Under the pieces are notes generated by a model. It made no database searches, was not told where the DNA came from, and saw only the letters and a program-made list of their open reading frames with translations. From Mactromeris polynyma (Eukaryota > Mollusca > Bivalvia > Venerida > Mactridae), in assembly GCA_032209605.1 (NCBI GenBank), contig JASFXZ010000014.1:6034912-6098911 (forward strand): a stretch of 64,000 nucleotides of DNA, read 5' to 3'. Positions 47,337 to 60,500 of this stretch are shown one piece after another. The stretch's first letter is position 1. Each line of letters starts with the position of its first letter. The position numbers were made by a program, and so were the translations under genes.

Positions 47337-47735
47337 ACTTAAGAATAAGACCACCTCAAAATTAAGAACACCATTTTCGAGTCCATTTTCACTGTTTTAC
47401 TCTTTATTCTCAATAAGAAGACCACCTCAATATGAATACCACCTCAATAAGAAGACCACCTCAATAAGAAGACCACCTCAATATGAATACCACCTCAATA
47501 TGACTACCACCTCAATATGAATACCACCTCAATATGAAATCACCTCAATATGACTACCACCTCAATATGAATACCACCTCAATATGAAATCACCTCAATA
47601 TGACTACCACCTCAATATGACTACCACCTCAATATGACTACCACCTCAATATGAATACCACCTCAATATGAATACCAGTTTACAAGAGTCCCAAGGGTGG
47701 TCTTATTAGTCTTATTACTATAAGGTTTTACTGTA
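47337..47735. mobile_element. MITE copy C with internal 17-bp expansion
   Basis: The left half AATAAGACCACCTCAAAATT and the right end GGTTTTACTGTA identify the CAGTAAAACCTC family. Between them (about 47412-47675) the family's own CCACCTCAATA word has been amplified as a 17-bp unit (ACCACCTCAATATGAAT), about 16 copies. The left terminal repeat is not recognisable. Confidence 0.85.
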
Positions 47736-48209
47736 CAGAATTAGATGGTTTTGTGCAGAAACAAAAAAGCTATGCTGGCCAGTGTAAGGAAAAAATCTCC
47801 TGAGTTTCTGATATCTATTGATGCGCTTGAAAGTGTTCTGCATTGATTACCTATACATGGGTTTAAATGTTTTCCTTAGCTCCATCACTGACTAATTTAC
47901 ATCTATTATTTATGTATTGCATGAGTAAAACTTACTGTGTTAATCTATGGTCGATATATATACGGTCATCATAAAACGTAATTCCTTATTTTGACAAAAG
48001 TGTGAGCAAACATGTGTACACATGCACAGGGAAAAAGTTCCTAGGGGAATTAGGAGCCACCGTCTGTTAATTCCTTTCGCCATCTGTTTTCATTTGTATT
48101 AGAACTGAAGATGACCAGAATTCATATATTCACGTTTTCTGAAGTACAGTTTGATGGGTATTAGCTTAGTTTCTTGAAGAACATTTAAATTCTAATAATT
48201 ATGTCTGTT
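47736..48209 (+). other. EXT1: EXT1 intron, no recognised feature
   Basis: No exon or repeat recognised. Confidence 0.5.
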
Positions 48210-48775
48210 GTCATTACTGCAATATGGTCTCATTGTGGTCTCATTGTGCTGAAATCAGGTCACATGACACTGAATCTGGTTGGTGAATCTAACATTGTGG
48301 CACAAACCTGTGCTTGGCACTAAAATATGGTTTCATGGCATCAAAATCTGGCACATGGCACTAAAATAATAACATGATATCTGACATGGTTCTAAAATCT
48401 GGTATTGTTACATTAAAATCCTGTCGCATGCCACAACAATCTGGTCTCATGCCTCTAAAATCTGGTCTCATGCCTCTAAAATCTGGTCTCATGCCTCTAA
48501 AATCTGGTCTCATGCCTCTAAAATCTGGTCTCATGCCTCTAAAATCTGGTCTCATGCCTCTAAAATCTGGTCTCATGCCTCTAAAATCTGGTCACATGCC
48601 TCTAAATCTGGTCTCATACCTCTAAATCTGCTGGCATGCCTCTAAAATATGGTCTCATGCTTCTAAATCTTCTGGCATGCCTCTAAAATCTGGTCTCATG
48701 CCTCTAAAATCTGGTCTCATGCTTCTAAATCTGCTGGCATGCCTCTAAAATATGGTCTTATGCCACTTAAATCAA
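48210..48775. repeat. 21-bp minisatellite with decayed flanks
   Basis: Core of nearly perfect units CTGGTCTCATGCCTCTAAAAT (about 48440-48600), flanked on both sides by diverged units of similar length (ATGGCACTAAAAT, CTGCTGGCATGCCTCTAAAAT). Open frames of 71-83 codons on both strands are artefacts of the 21-bp period. Confidence 0.9.
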
Positions 48776-50515
48776 ATGTTGTGGCAAAATAATTTGCTTT
48801 GTTGTTTAAGATTTAACTTTAGAGACATTAATTTAATGACAGACATTTGTTTTGCAGGGCAAATAGGATATACTCTGTCTGTGTAGAATATTGTTATGGT
48901 CATACGACTATAAATCATTTTATTTTGAAGTCTAAGGTCTGACACCACTAAATTTTGTGGAAAGTATTCTAGTCTTGATGAAAAACAATTTATCTTACGC
49001 TTGTATGCATTTACATATTGATTTGTCTCCATGACAAATTGCAGTTTAACTTCGGCAAGTAATTTACGATGTGCAGGAAATATAATTTACCAGAAAGCTT
49101 TGAGTATAAGCTTTGGAATAGATTAGGTTTAATCATATATTCTCTCTCAATGTTATTTTGTGCAAATATGAACTGAAATAACATTTTCATACCGCAATCT
49201 CTGTCAGATTCAAGAAGCTCTTCTGAATGTTAATGGTGATTATCATTTTTTTTTACTGTCATCATACATAATTTATATATACATGTTGTAATTGAAATAT
49301 AATTCTTCCAGCTTGTGTGATAACAACTGTTGGGAAATGTTTTACTTCCGGTCTAAGGCTAAATTAGCTTTTATAGTCATGAAAAATTGAACTATGTATA
49401 AGTTTAAACTTTTTTATTTTATGTGAATTTTGAAACAAGTTTATACTTCTTCCTTTCAATGGTTTTCTTCCTACTAATCAACCAATACTTGTGCCTAATT
49501 ATGGGATAGTGAAGATTGTGGTTCAACCTGGCCCGATGTGGTATTCGAACATCATGTTCTTTAAATCAGACTTCAGCCTGGCTCTGCCCCCGACGCTTGT
49601 CTGGACTTTCATTAGATCGATACTCATTAAACTTTCCCATTACTTTGTGCCCAAACACCCGTGAGTCTCATCTAGAGGGCAAGTGATATTTCTACAAGTC
49701 TTCATACATTGCTGACGATAATTTACGGATTTGTATGAATATTCATGAGTGGCAAGTCAATATTGTTCAACTACACCCAAACCCAGAAATTGTGGATAGC
49801 CAAACCGCAAGCAATAGGTATTTTAAGGATGGTATGTTCAGTCCTGTTTGTCTGAGTGATAGAATCGAAGAAGTGTCAACAACAGGATGTGGGGAAGCCT
49901 CGAAGTCACCATATCCGACCGCAGGAAGTTAAAATAGATACCTTAACTCACCAAATAAACAGGTTTCTTCCTAGTGATAAATATTGAGGATAAAATGAGA
50001 ACTTATGTTAATAATTTGTTGAATCAGGACACTTATTTGTTTGTATAGATAGTTCCCACACCTACAATAATAACCTCCCTTGTTCTTAATCATAGGCAAA
50101 ACTGATAAGCCCTTATCGGAGTATATTCCAAAATGTGATAACTGAGAAATACCAACGCAGTTTGCATGTGACAACCACTTTCTCTTTAAATTTCTGAGCC
50201 ATCTGCCCACATGAAGATAATGAATAAGTAATTTTTATATTTCTGATTATTTTATCATTGTTTATATTATATTTCCTTTAAATTTGCCTATCAATATGGC
50301 CGACTTATGCAGAACAAGGGAGGTAAATATTTTAAATGTAGGAACTATCATTTGTGAAAAACCAATATCAGTTTTTATAATGCTGCGAATTCCCCTCCCA
50401 CTTGCTATTGAAGTGTACTGTGATAAAATATCAATTCATAAATACATCTATCTACTGAATAGCTTGTGTCTGGCCTTCACTGGGCGTGTTTGAGTATTTT
50501 TTATGATCTTTTCAG
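48776..50515 (+). other. EXT1: EXT1 intron, no recognised feature
   Basis: No exon recognised. The segment of about 49500-49930 is less AT-rich than the rest and has a 65-codon open frame without known motif; it could be a decayed repeat or a conserved non-coding element. Confidence 0.45.
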
Positions 50516-50875
50516 GCTGTGTAGTTTGTGTATCTGATTTCAATACAGACTGTGACCTAGTTTAATCCATCGAGACTGTGACCCATAATCTCAACTTAGA
50601 CTGTCACTGTGACCTATCTTAACAGTCCACATTGACTCCTTGTGATACAAAGTCCCAATGCAAACTGAGCCCTGACTTTATGAATCTAGACTGGAACACT
50701 AATTACCATCCTAGACTGTAACATAATTCTATCAGTCCAGACTGTGACCCAAAGTTCTAACCTAGACTGTGACCTAAATTCTGTCAATTCAGACAGTGAC
50801 TTTTGATTGCAACCTAGACTGTGACCTAACAATTTTAATCCAGACTGTGACCAAAAGTCTCAACAACTTCAAAGC
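50516..50875. repeat. Degenerate GACTGTGACC repeat
   Basis: About eight to ten diverged copies of (C)AGACTGTGACC(TA/CA)AA with spacers of 20-45 bp. It appears to be an old tandem array with irregular spacing. Confidence 0.65.
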
Positions 50876-51138
50876 AAATTTGTCACCTGCATTCCAAACA
50901 CAGCACTTGAAGCAGCAGATAAGTATGTTATCAAGTATGGGTACTTCTGTATGGAGTGTCCTCACAGTCGGTTACACCGCAGTCATTTAAACACACTTGT
51001 TATCAATGATAAAACAGTTACACATGCTTGTTGTTCTCCTGATTTCATATGTAACAAATATTACAGTTTTTACAATACACCCACTTCATAATATAATTTT
51101 TCAGTTTTTTTTCCCTTATAAAGTCGGGTCTGGTAAAG
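50876..51138 (+). other. EXT1: EXT1 intron, no recognised feature
   Basis: No exon or repeat recognised. Confidence 0.45.
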
Positions 51139-51331
51139 CAGGGGTGTCACTAGGTGCTGAATCTCGAGGAACATTCTGATTAATTTTGACCGGATTTTAT
51201 CATTTTATAGCCTAATTTCCTATAATTTCGATAGAAATTGACCCTTCAGCTAGAATCGCTAGGGTCAAAATGTGGCTGTTTGGAAATTCAAGGGTGGCAA
51301 AAGGTCAACCCAAGGGTCAAATGAACCCCTC
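51139..51331 (-). repeat. 'TTGACCC' family repeat, copy 3 (inverted)
   Basis: Begins CAGGGGTGTCACTAGGTGCT and ends GGGTCAAATGAACCCCT, the reverse of copies 1 and 2. The internal CCTATAATTTCGATAGAAAT is the unexpanded counterpart of the 35-bp array unit in copy 4. Confidence 0.8.
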
Positions 51332-52652
51332 ATTTTGTTTGGTATGCGTATATCTCCTGGTGTGTTTTGTGTACATTTCATGTTTAATCAGTTCAAACTT
51401 GGTGTGATTAGTATATATGTGTATCAAAAGAGAAAACTTTGGCTCCTATAAATCAAATGGATGATATTTATAATTGATTTGTGGCTCTGTTACTTATTGT
51501 TCGACCCTTATGATAATAAAATGATAAGATGATACTGAATGTACTTTGTACCGACCCTGAGTCTGTTCAACTGATTGTTGTAAGAAGTTTATATTTTTAT
51601 ATTTATGTTGTAATTTAAGGGTCACAAATTTAACTAATCTTGACTGTTGCTGTTAATTTCACGCTGTTATTTGTCAGAGCACTTTTCTGTTTGTGAAAGT
51701 TAAAAAACCAAGTAGGAAAGGGTTAGTACTGATTAGTAACCCTGGAAGTTTGTAACCTAGTTTATATGTACAGCCAACATTTATAACCTGTATTGCTGCA
51801 TGCACGTGATCGAAAGTAATTTCAAAGAAACACTAAAAAGGATTACAGTGAAAAACCAAGTCCTTAGCTATCGAAAATAGGGGAACAAGGGGAAAAACTG
51901 CCTTAAATATCTGTAGAATTGGAGCAAAAATCATTAAAAAATAGTTTTGGCAGAGAAACTTAACTTTAGTCTTAAAGAGGCAAATCAACAGCGTTGCGTA
52001 AAAGCAGGGATATGTTTTCAGTCTTCTTGCTGACATCAAAAATGCCCAATTAATGGCAGCCACTTTGTGATCTCAATAGCAACACTTGACATCAATCGTA
52101 TTATGTCATACTAGATTCTGCACACTGCCTTTTCTTTAAGAGGATTTGAAGGTTCTTTTAAGACTTATAAGGGTTTTTAGTAGCTTGTGTTTTTTTGGAA
52201 TGAGGTTTTAAGTCGCATAAACAGCTAGGTCATGCAGTGACTTTTCCAGCTATTGTTTAGTATTTTGGTGAAGGAAGAACCCATGGGCCCCTTCTAGCAT
52301 AGCCCCTTTGGGCATAGGATAGAACCGCCGAGATTTTGGACATGCCCTTAGCCAGATGGATAGCTTCCTCACTTACAAATCAGCACGGGATTCGAACCCG
52401 GAGCAATGAGAGGCAAGTGATTGAAGTCTGCGATAGAGACACCTTATGTAACTTGGTTTATGTTATGTGGTAGGAATGTATATTTACTAGACTGGTGACT
52501 TCTCAAAAATTGTTAGCCAGAATCGATGAATTACTACATGTAATTTGATAAACTTGTGCAATTTTATTATGACATTTGCTATTTTGAGACAATTTTGGCA
52601 AATATATCTAGCCAGATTGAAGTTACAGTAACCACTGACTATTTGGCTATCT
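51332..52652 (+). other. EXT1: EXT1 intron, no recognised gene
   Basis: No exon recognised. GGATTCGAACCCGG at about 52388 is a B-box-like word on the minus strand, but no tRNA fold or SINE body could be built around it. Confidence 0.45.
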
Positions 52653-53220
52653 ACTAGCACCTGTCTAGTATTGATGTTGAAGTACATGTATCAGGGGTTC
52701 CACTAGCACCTGTCTAGTATTGATGTTGAAGTACATGTATCAGGGGTTCCACTAGCACCTGTCTAGTATTGATGTTGAAGTACATGTATCAGGGGTTCCA
52801 CTATGCTCAATATCAACGCTCATTTTGATAATTTTTACCCAATTTTACCATTATATAGTCAAATTACCTATAATTTCTTTTACCAGTTTATAGTCAAATT
52901 ACCTATAATTTCTTTTACCAGTTTATATAGCCAAATTACCTATAATTTCTTTTACCAGTTTATAGTCAAATTACCTATAATTTCTTTTACCAGTTTATAG
53001 TCAAATTACCTATAATTTCTTTTACCAGTTTATAGTCAAATTACCTATAATTTCTTTTACCAGTTTATAGTCAAATTACCTATAATTTCTTTTACCAGTT
53101 TATATAGCCAAATTACCAATAATTTATAGAAAAATTGACCCTTCAGCCAGAATCCTTGGAGTCAAAATGTGGCTTTTGGGAAATTCCAGGGGCGAAGAGT
53201 CATATGGACCCCCTGTGTAT
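52653..53220 (-). repeat. 'TTGACCC' family repeat, copy 4, with two internal expansions
   Basis: The right part (ATTGACCCTTCAGCCAGAAT, GTCAAAATGTGGC, GGGAAATTCCAGGG) matches copy 3. At the left end a 49-bp segment including the element end (ATCAGGGGTTCCACT) is repeated three times (52653-52799). In the middle the CAAATTACCTATAATTTCTT segment is repeated about eight times with a 35-bp period (about 52838-53105). Confidence 0.85.
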
Positions 53221-53634
53221 AGAAAGATGATTTACAGACATGATGTTCCAAGTACCCGCTGTCTCAGACATGATGTTCCAAGTACCCGCTGTATGGTTGG
53301 ATATTTTTTATTCATCATTATAAATTTCTATATTTTAAGTGAAGTAATTTCATATATATATATAACCGTTTGGTGACAGGGACCTGTATGAATTTCAAAT
53401 GCTTATACAATGTTTGGATGCTTCCTTGATTCCCCTCATTGAAACTTGTAAGGAAGTTTATATTGGATGGTAAGTGTTACAAGACTTGCCACATTTATCA
53501 TATATTCGTCAGATCTTAACATGTACTTGATTATTGATGTGACCTTAAACAATGTTTGATTTCTGTATGATGACAAACAGTGGGGTCGTACATGTAGAGT
53601 ATATTTATTTAATGGTCCTTTTGCCACATGTTTA

Positions 53635-53799
53635 TACAGTAAAACCTCGAGAATAAGACCACCCTTTGGATCATCGAAAACTGGTCTTAATATTGAGGAT
53701 AAATAAAGAGTAAAACAGTAAAAATGGACTTGAAAATTGTGTTCCTAATTTTGAGGGGATCTTATTATTGAGGTGGTGTTTATGTGAGGTTTTACTATA
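53635..53799. mobile_element. MITE copy D, CAGTAAAACCTC family
   Basis: CAGTAAAACCTC (53637) ... GAGGTTTTACT (to 53797), flanked by TA on both sides. Internal AATAAGACCACCC and GGATCTTATTATTGAGGTGG. Length 161 bp, unexpanded. Confidence 0.87.
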
Positions 53800-55275
53800 C
53801 ATGGTTATAGTACGGTTACAGGTTGGAATCTGACTAAACACCGATTCAATAAGTCAGACTAAAATTTAACGGAATTCCTATTTTAGAAATGGAATTCAAT
53901 AGTCATACTAAAATAGTCATAATAAAAGTGTACATTGTGTGCATTTCTTTTGAAACACTTGACTACTAGGTTACTTGTATCATGTTGTATCCATTCACCA
54001 AGTGGATTGATAACACTGCTTTGATTATTGCCAATAATAAAACTTATGCAACACAAATAGGGATGATACCTATTAAAGCATCTGGCTTATGGGTTAAGAT
54101 AAAAATATCAAAATTTAAAACGAAAAACTTCCGAAAAATTTGTATTTATTACACATTAACTGTAAATGAATACAAATGGATGAGTACATTTTATAGTTAA
54201 AGCAGGTCTAACTGTTAAAGGGTGTGTTGTAGTTTATATAGTTATTTAATAAATCAGTAAGATAGTTATATGGTATTTTAATTTTAAATGTGTTAGATTG
54301 CATGATATCACATTTCATATTAAAGGCTTGCACGTTACAGTTGACTGTAAAACATTTTTCGTCTGATTCAAATGTCCCTTCTGTCCAGAAGCCCGAACGT
54401 TAAGAATTTTTATCTCATATAATTATTTTGATGTGAATTTGCAAGCAAGCTCCTTTATATTGGAATGTCATAAAAATAGCAGCCCCCACATACCACACTG
54501 CCTACACTGTCTACACTACCTACTTCACATCAGTTTATAGCATGTGTAGCAATAATTTCCAAACATGAAAACTGCAGACATAAGATGAGAGGCTTGTGGT
54601 CAGTTAAAGTACACTCTTGTCTCGAGGATTGGCCGCGTAAATCATTGAACCTAATGACATTACATTTACTGAAATATCACAGTGCCTGCACAGCTTTTAC
54701 TAGTAGTACTATGTGGCCAAATTTCGGCCCCTTTCCAATTGCAAATTAGTGTTGATGAATTCCCAATAGAAAATGAGGGAAAACTAAGGAACAAACTAGC
54801 AGTAACCAGTGTCCATATTATCGTAAATAATTAATTTATCACATCGTAAAATATCTGCAATATCTTAAGAGACAGTAAAACTAGACCTTGGCTCAAATTA
54901 ATAAGACTAACTTTGGAGACCAGTCTAACAATACAGCATTGCAGCCATTGGTCAATGTTACCACTGTCCTCATAACCAACCAATTGGATGCTTGAACTTT
55001 TATACCTGTTTTGTTACTTAAATTTCATTACCTCAGACCCATATACTTCAAGTTATAGAAAGTATGGACAGTCAAGAAGTCTTGTAATTGTACATGTACT
55101 TGAAACTGAAGCAATTAATAACACATTCATTAGAGTTGTCATTGATTGCAGGCCTTCTTCCATAGTTTGCATGAGTCATACTATCTTACCCATTTCAAAA
55201 GCCAGATATATCTTTTTTCCCCGAATGAGAAGCATCTACGACAATTTGTCTACTGGTACGACCTGGTATATTACT
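53800..55275 (+). other. EXT1: EXT1 intron, no recognised feature
   Basis: AT-rich; no exon recognised. The 104-codon frame at 54988-55302 runs into the G tract and has no known motif. Confidence 0.5.
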
Positions 55276-55297
55276 GGGGGGGGGGGGGGGGGGGGGG
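55276..55297. repeat. G22 homopolymer
   Basis: Twenty-two consecutive G on the plus strand in an AT-rich context. The length may be inexact because of sequencing error. It has quadruplex potential. Confidence 0.9.
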
Positions 55298-56127
55298 TAT
55301 GAAATAAACATCGAAAACATGCATTCGGATTGGCAAATTTTACCAATTTATCTATAGGGTCTTTTTCCCAAAATGAATCATTGACAGCCCCAACAATCCC
55401 ATAATGTAACTCGCTTACTATCTCCATCTCTGTTCACCGGTATATTGAAATATTTGATGAGAGTGAAATCTCAAATTGAGGCATTTCATAAAAAGCGAGT
55501 CTAGAACATGAATAAACGTTAAATGAACCATAACTTGTGGTTTTAATTAAGCAATTATTGTAGTCTTGACATTTATGTAAAATAAAGTAATATTAATGTA
55601 TATTTGATATTGACTGGCTCCTGTGGTCAATTATTTGTGTTCCGCTCCATTTAATGTACGTTAAGTAAGGCAGTTTAAACAATACTGAGAAATGAGCGCC
55701 CTTATTCTTTGGTACTTCACCGATTTAGTAAAATTTGAACTAATTATTTCTTAAAAATGTGCTTCAGTGTAAATTTCTGTACCAGTGAATATGTTTCTGG
55801 AATGAAGACCTGGATTATGTATTGCCTACCAAACCTTGCATGGTGGGCATTCGTGCTCTGTACACAATCTCAGATATTTCTCTTTGGGGTTAAAGTTTTG
55901 GGAACCCCATCTTCGCTCGGGAGTCGTGGACATTGGGCTCCTGTTCCCTATAAACGTCAAGAAAATTTGCTTGTTTGTTTTGGGTTTTACGCCGTTTCTC
56001 AACAGTATTACAGATATATAGCAGCCAGTTGATCTAAACACTGCTCCTGGGGTTACCCACAAGTATGAGCCTGCTCCTCCGCAAGTAATCATTTTGAGAA
56101 ATTGCACGTCAGTGTTTCTTTTCACTT
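55298..56127 (+). other. EXT1: EXT1 intron, no recognised feature
   Basis: Three overlapping frames of 61-99 codons at 55757-56125 on both strands exclude each other, and none shows a known motif. Confidence 0.45.
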
Positions 56128-56475
56128 CTATGGGAATGGTGGCGGGGCCCTAAGATAGGGGAAAATAGCGTTGTGAGGGGAAAATAGGGGAAAACTAATG
56201 TGCATAAAAAAAGTATACATTTCTATGTATGTATTCACTAAACTTCTTTGTTGCATTGATGTAAACATCTAAATATGCTAACAGATCAGTTAGTTTCATT
56301 ACAGGTCAATGTTTCTATCTTTCTGACTAAAAATATCAACAATACTGGCAGCATCTCCAATTTAAAAAAAAGCTGTAGGAGGGGAATTTTTATGGAGGAT
56401 AGGGGAAAAAAACATACTTTTGAGTGAGGGGAATGGGTCCGAATTTCGGCCCCAAAAAGGCCCCAAAAAAAACAC
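56128..56475 (+). repeat. Dispersed repeat, GGGGCCCTA..GAGGGGAAA family, second copy
   Basis: GGGAATGGTGGCGGGGCCCTA, then GAGGGGAAAATAGGGGAAAA, and near the right end GAGTGAGGGGAATGGGTCC and TTTCGGCCCC. Same layout as 18885-19115 but longer in the middle. Confidence 0.6.
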
Positions 56476-57510
56476 TGCACGTTTATGCCTTCATACTGAT
56501 TGCATTATGACTGGCTTAAAAGTTTTCTCGAACTGTAAAACTCGAGTCCGATGCAGGTATATCTTATGCTATCACTAACTCGATCTGCACGTAGGCCAGA
56601 ATAGAAAACTCCCGTATGGGACACTAAGTCTTGTATTTGTGGTTGTGAGAAAGACGTAAGACAAGTGACAATACAGACTTGTAGAGTATGTCTATTTAAA
56701 GGCATTTACCACTGACTATCTCATATTTACGACCAAAAAAATCTGCCTTTAAATGTGGTGTATTTGCTTTTCTGTGGTGGGAATGGTTTCAGTCTCTAGC
56801 GAACATACATAATAAATATTCATGGAAGATGTAAACTGTAAAAGCTGTCTTTTCTGGTGCTTATGTAATTGTTAAATGAAGACAGATTCATGTGAAAATA
56901 ACAATGTGTGGTGAGAATTGAATTTATCCTATCACTCTTTATTGTCCGCTGTAATTTTACAAAGAAACTTGTATGTACTGCATGATGATATCCGATTTTG
57001 CATGTTAGGCTAGATTTTTGGTAAACAGTGTTAAATATATTCAAGATTGATGATAGGACATATTTGGAAAGTCGACTGTTTAGATATTAATCATAATTTT
57101 GACTTGAATTTATTGAACTATTAAACAACATAATGGGAAATAAATTGTACTCCAGTTTCACACGATAATTCATCTTTAAGTTAAGTTTGAAAATGTCAGC
57201 AAAGATAGAACATTGTTTACGAGTATTAAACTTTAAAGTCTTTATTTTTAGTAATTCGAAAAATTATTGATGATTTTTTTTAAAGCCTCATGCAGTCCTT
57301 GTTTGTATTAGCAAGAGAGTAAAAGAAAAATCACAGGAGGTCTAGATTGAAATGGTCAGATATAAGTTCCCACATTTAATGTTTATCGGAGTCCCTTGTT
57401 TTCTTCTGGTTAATTGGACATTTTAAATTCATTTTTACAAGTGTTACTACTTTCAAGGATCGTTATGCTGTATTTCACTATATTTACACTGTTACAGGCT
57501 TGTTTACGCT
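56476..57510 (+). other. EXT1: EXT1 intron, no recognised feature
   Basis: AT-rich; no exon, RNA or element recognised. Confidence 0.5.
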
Positions 57511-60500
57511 GTAGAGATTAAATGTACAGTCAATTATTATTAAAGGTGGTTGCTTTAGAGAGATTAAATGTACAGTCAATTATTATTAAAGGTGGTTGCT
57601 TTAGAGAGATTAAATGTACAGTCAATTATTATTAAAGGTTGTTGCTTTAGAGAGATTAAATGTACAGTCAATTATTATTAAAGGTGGTTGCTTTAGAGAG
57701 ATTAAATGTACAGTCAATTATTATTAAAGGTGGTTGCTTTAGAGAGATTAAATGTACAGTCAATTATTATTAAAGGTGGTTGCTTTAGAGAGATTAAATG
57801 TACAGTCAATTATTATTAAAGGTGGTTGCTTTAGAGAGATTAAATGTACAGTCAATTATTATTAAAGGTTGTTGCTTTAGAGAGATTAAATGTACAGTCA
57901 ATTATTATTAAAGGTGGTTGCTTTAGAGAGATTAAATGTACAGTCAATTATTATTAAAGGTTGTTGCTTTAGAGAGATTAAATGTACAGTCAATTATTAT
58001 TAAAGGTGGTTGCTTTAGAGAGATTAAATGTACAGTCAATTATTATTAAAGGTTGTTGCTTTAGAGAGATTAAATGTACAGTCAATTATTATTAAAGGTG
58101 GTTGCTTTAGAGAGATTAAATGTACAGTCAATTATTATTAAAGGTGGTTGCTTTAGAGAGATTAAATGTACAGTCAATTATTATTAAAGGTGGTTGCTTT
58201 AGAGAGATTAAATGTACAGTCAATTATTATTAAAGGTGGTTGCTTTAGAGAGATTAAATGTACAGTCAATTATTATTAAAGGTTGTTGCTTTAGAGAGAT
58301 TAAATGTACAGTCAATTATTATTAAAGGTGGTTGCTTTAGAGAGATTAAATGTACAGTCAATTATTATTAAAGGTGGTTGCTTTAGAGAGATTAAATGTA
58401 CAGTCAATTATTATTAAAGGTGGTTGCTTTAGAGAGATTAAATGTACAGTCAATTATTATTAAAGGTGGTTGCTTTAGAGAGATTAAATGTACAGTCAAT
58501 TATTATTAAAGGTTGTTGCTTTAGAGAGATTAAATGTACAGTCAATTATTATTAAAGGTGGTTGCTTTAGAGAGATTAAATGTACAGTCAATTATTATTA
58601 AAGGTTGTTGCTTTAGAGAGATTAAATGTACAGTCAATTATTATTAAAGGTGGTTGCTTTAGAGAGATTAAATGTACAGTCAATTATTATTAAAGGTGGT
58701 TGCTTTAGAGAGATTAAATGTACAGTCAATTATTATTAAAGGTTGTTGCTTTAGAGAGATTAAATGTACAGTCAATTATTATTAAAGGTTGTTGCTTTAG
58801 AGAGATTAAATGTACAGTCAATTATTATTAAAGGTGGTTGCTTTAGAGAGATTAAATGTACAGTCAATTATTATTAAAGGTGGTTGCTTTAGAGAGATTA
58901 AATGTACAGTCAATTATTATTAAAGGTGGTTGCTTTAGAGAGATTAAATGTACAGTCAATTATTATTAAAGGTGGTTGCTTTAGAGAGATTAAATGTACA
59001 GTCAATTATTATTAAAGGTTGTTGCTTTAGAGAGATTAAATGTACAGTCAATTATTATTAAAGGTGGTTGCTTTAGAGAGATTAAATGTACAGTCAATTA
59101 TTATTAAAGGTGGTTGCTTTAGAGAGATTAAATGTACAGTCAATTATTATTAAAGGTGGTTGCTTTAGAGAGATTAAATGTACAGTCAATTATTATTAAA
59201 GGTTGTTGCTTTAGAGAGATTAAATGTACAGTCAATTATTATTAAAGGTGGTTGCTTTAGAGAGATTAAATGTACAGTCAATTATTATTAAAGGTGGTTG
59301 CTTTAGAGAGATTAAATGTACAGTCAATTATTATTAAAGGTGGTTGCTTTAGAGAGATTAAATGTACAGTCAATTATTATTAAAGGTTGTTGCTTTAGAG
59401 AGATTAAATGTACAGTCAATTATTATTAAAGGTGGTTGCTTTAGAGAGATTAAATGTACAGTCAATTATTATTAAAGGTGGTTGCTTTAGAGAGATTAAA
59501 TGTACAGTCAATTATTATTAAAGGTTGTTGCTTTAGAGAGATTAAATGTACAGTCAATTATTATTAAAGGTGGTTGCTTTAGAGAGATTAAATGTACAGT
59601 CAATTATTATTAAAGGTGGTTGCTTTAGAGAGATTAAATGTACAGTCAATTATTATTAAAGGTGGTTGCTTTAGAGAGATTAAATGTACAGTCAATTATT
59701 ATTAAAGGTGGTTGCTTTAGAGAGATTAAATGTACAGTCAATTATTATTAAAGGTGGTTGCTTTAGAGAGATTAAATGTACAGTCAATTATTATTAAAGG
59801 TGGTTGCTTTAGAGAGATTAAATGTACAGTCAATTATTATTAAAGGTGGTTGCTTTAGAGAGATTAAATGTACAGTCAATTATTATTAAAGGTGGTTGCT
59901 TTAGAGAGATTAAATGTACAGTCAATTATTATTAAAGGTGGTTGCTTTAGAGAGATTAAATGTACAGTCAATTATTATTAAAGGTGGTTGCTTTAGAGAG
60001 ATTAAATGTACAGTCAATTATTATTAAAGGTGGTTGCTTTAGAGAGATTAAATGTACAGTCAATTATTATTAAAGGTGGTTGCTTTAGAGAGATTAAATG
60101 TACAGTCAATTATTATTAAAGGTGGTTGCTTTAGAGAGATTAAATGTACAGTCAATTATTATTAAAGGTGGTTGCTTTAGAGAGATTAAATGTACAGTCA
60201 ATTATTATTAAAGGTGGTTGCTTTAGAGAGATTAAATGTACAGTCAATTATTATTAAAGGTGGTTGCTTTAGAGAGATTAAATGTACAGTCAATTATTAT
60301 TAAAGGTGGTTGCTTTAGAGAGGTTGAATTAACAGTCAATTATTATTAAAGGTGGTTGCTTTAGAGAGGTTGAATTAACAGTCAATTATTATTAAAGGTT
60401 GTTGCTTTAGAGAGGTTGAATTAACAGTCAATTATTATTAAAGGTTGTTGCTTTAGAGAGGTTGAATTAACAGTCAATTATTATTAAAGGTGGTTGCTTT

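Noticed and set aside
52380..52410. tRNA gene or SINE on the minus strand
   Set aside because: Only a B-box-like word (complement of GGATTCGAACCCGG) is present; no A-box or cloverleaf could be built.
54988..55302. 104-codon open frame ending in poly-Gly
   Set aside because: The end is the translated G22 tract and the rest has no motif; it lies within the EXT1 intron.
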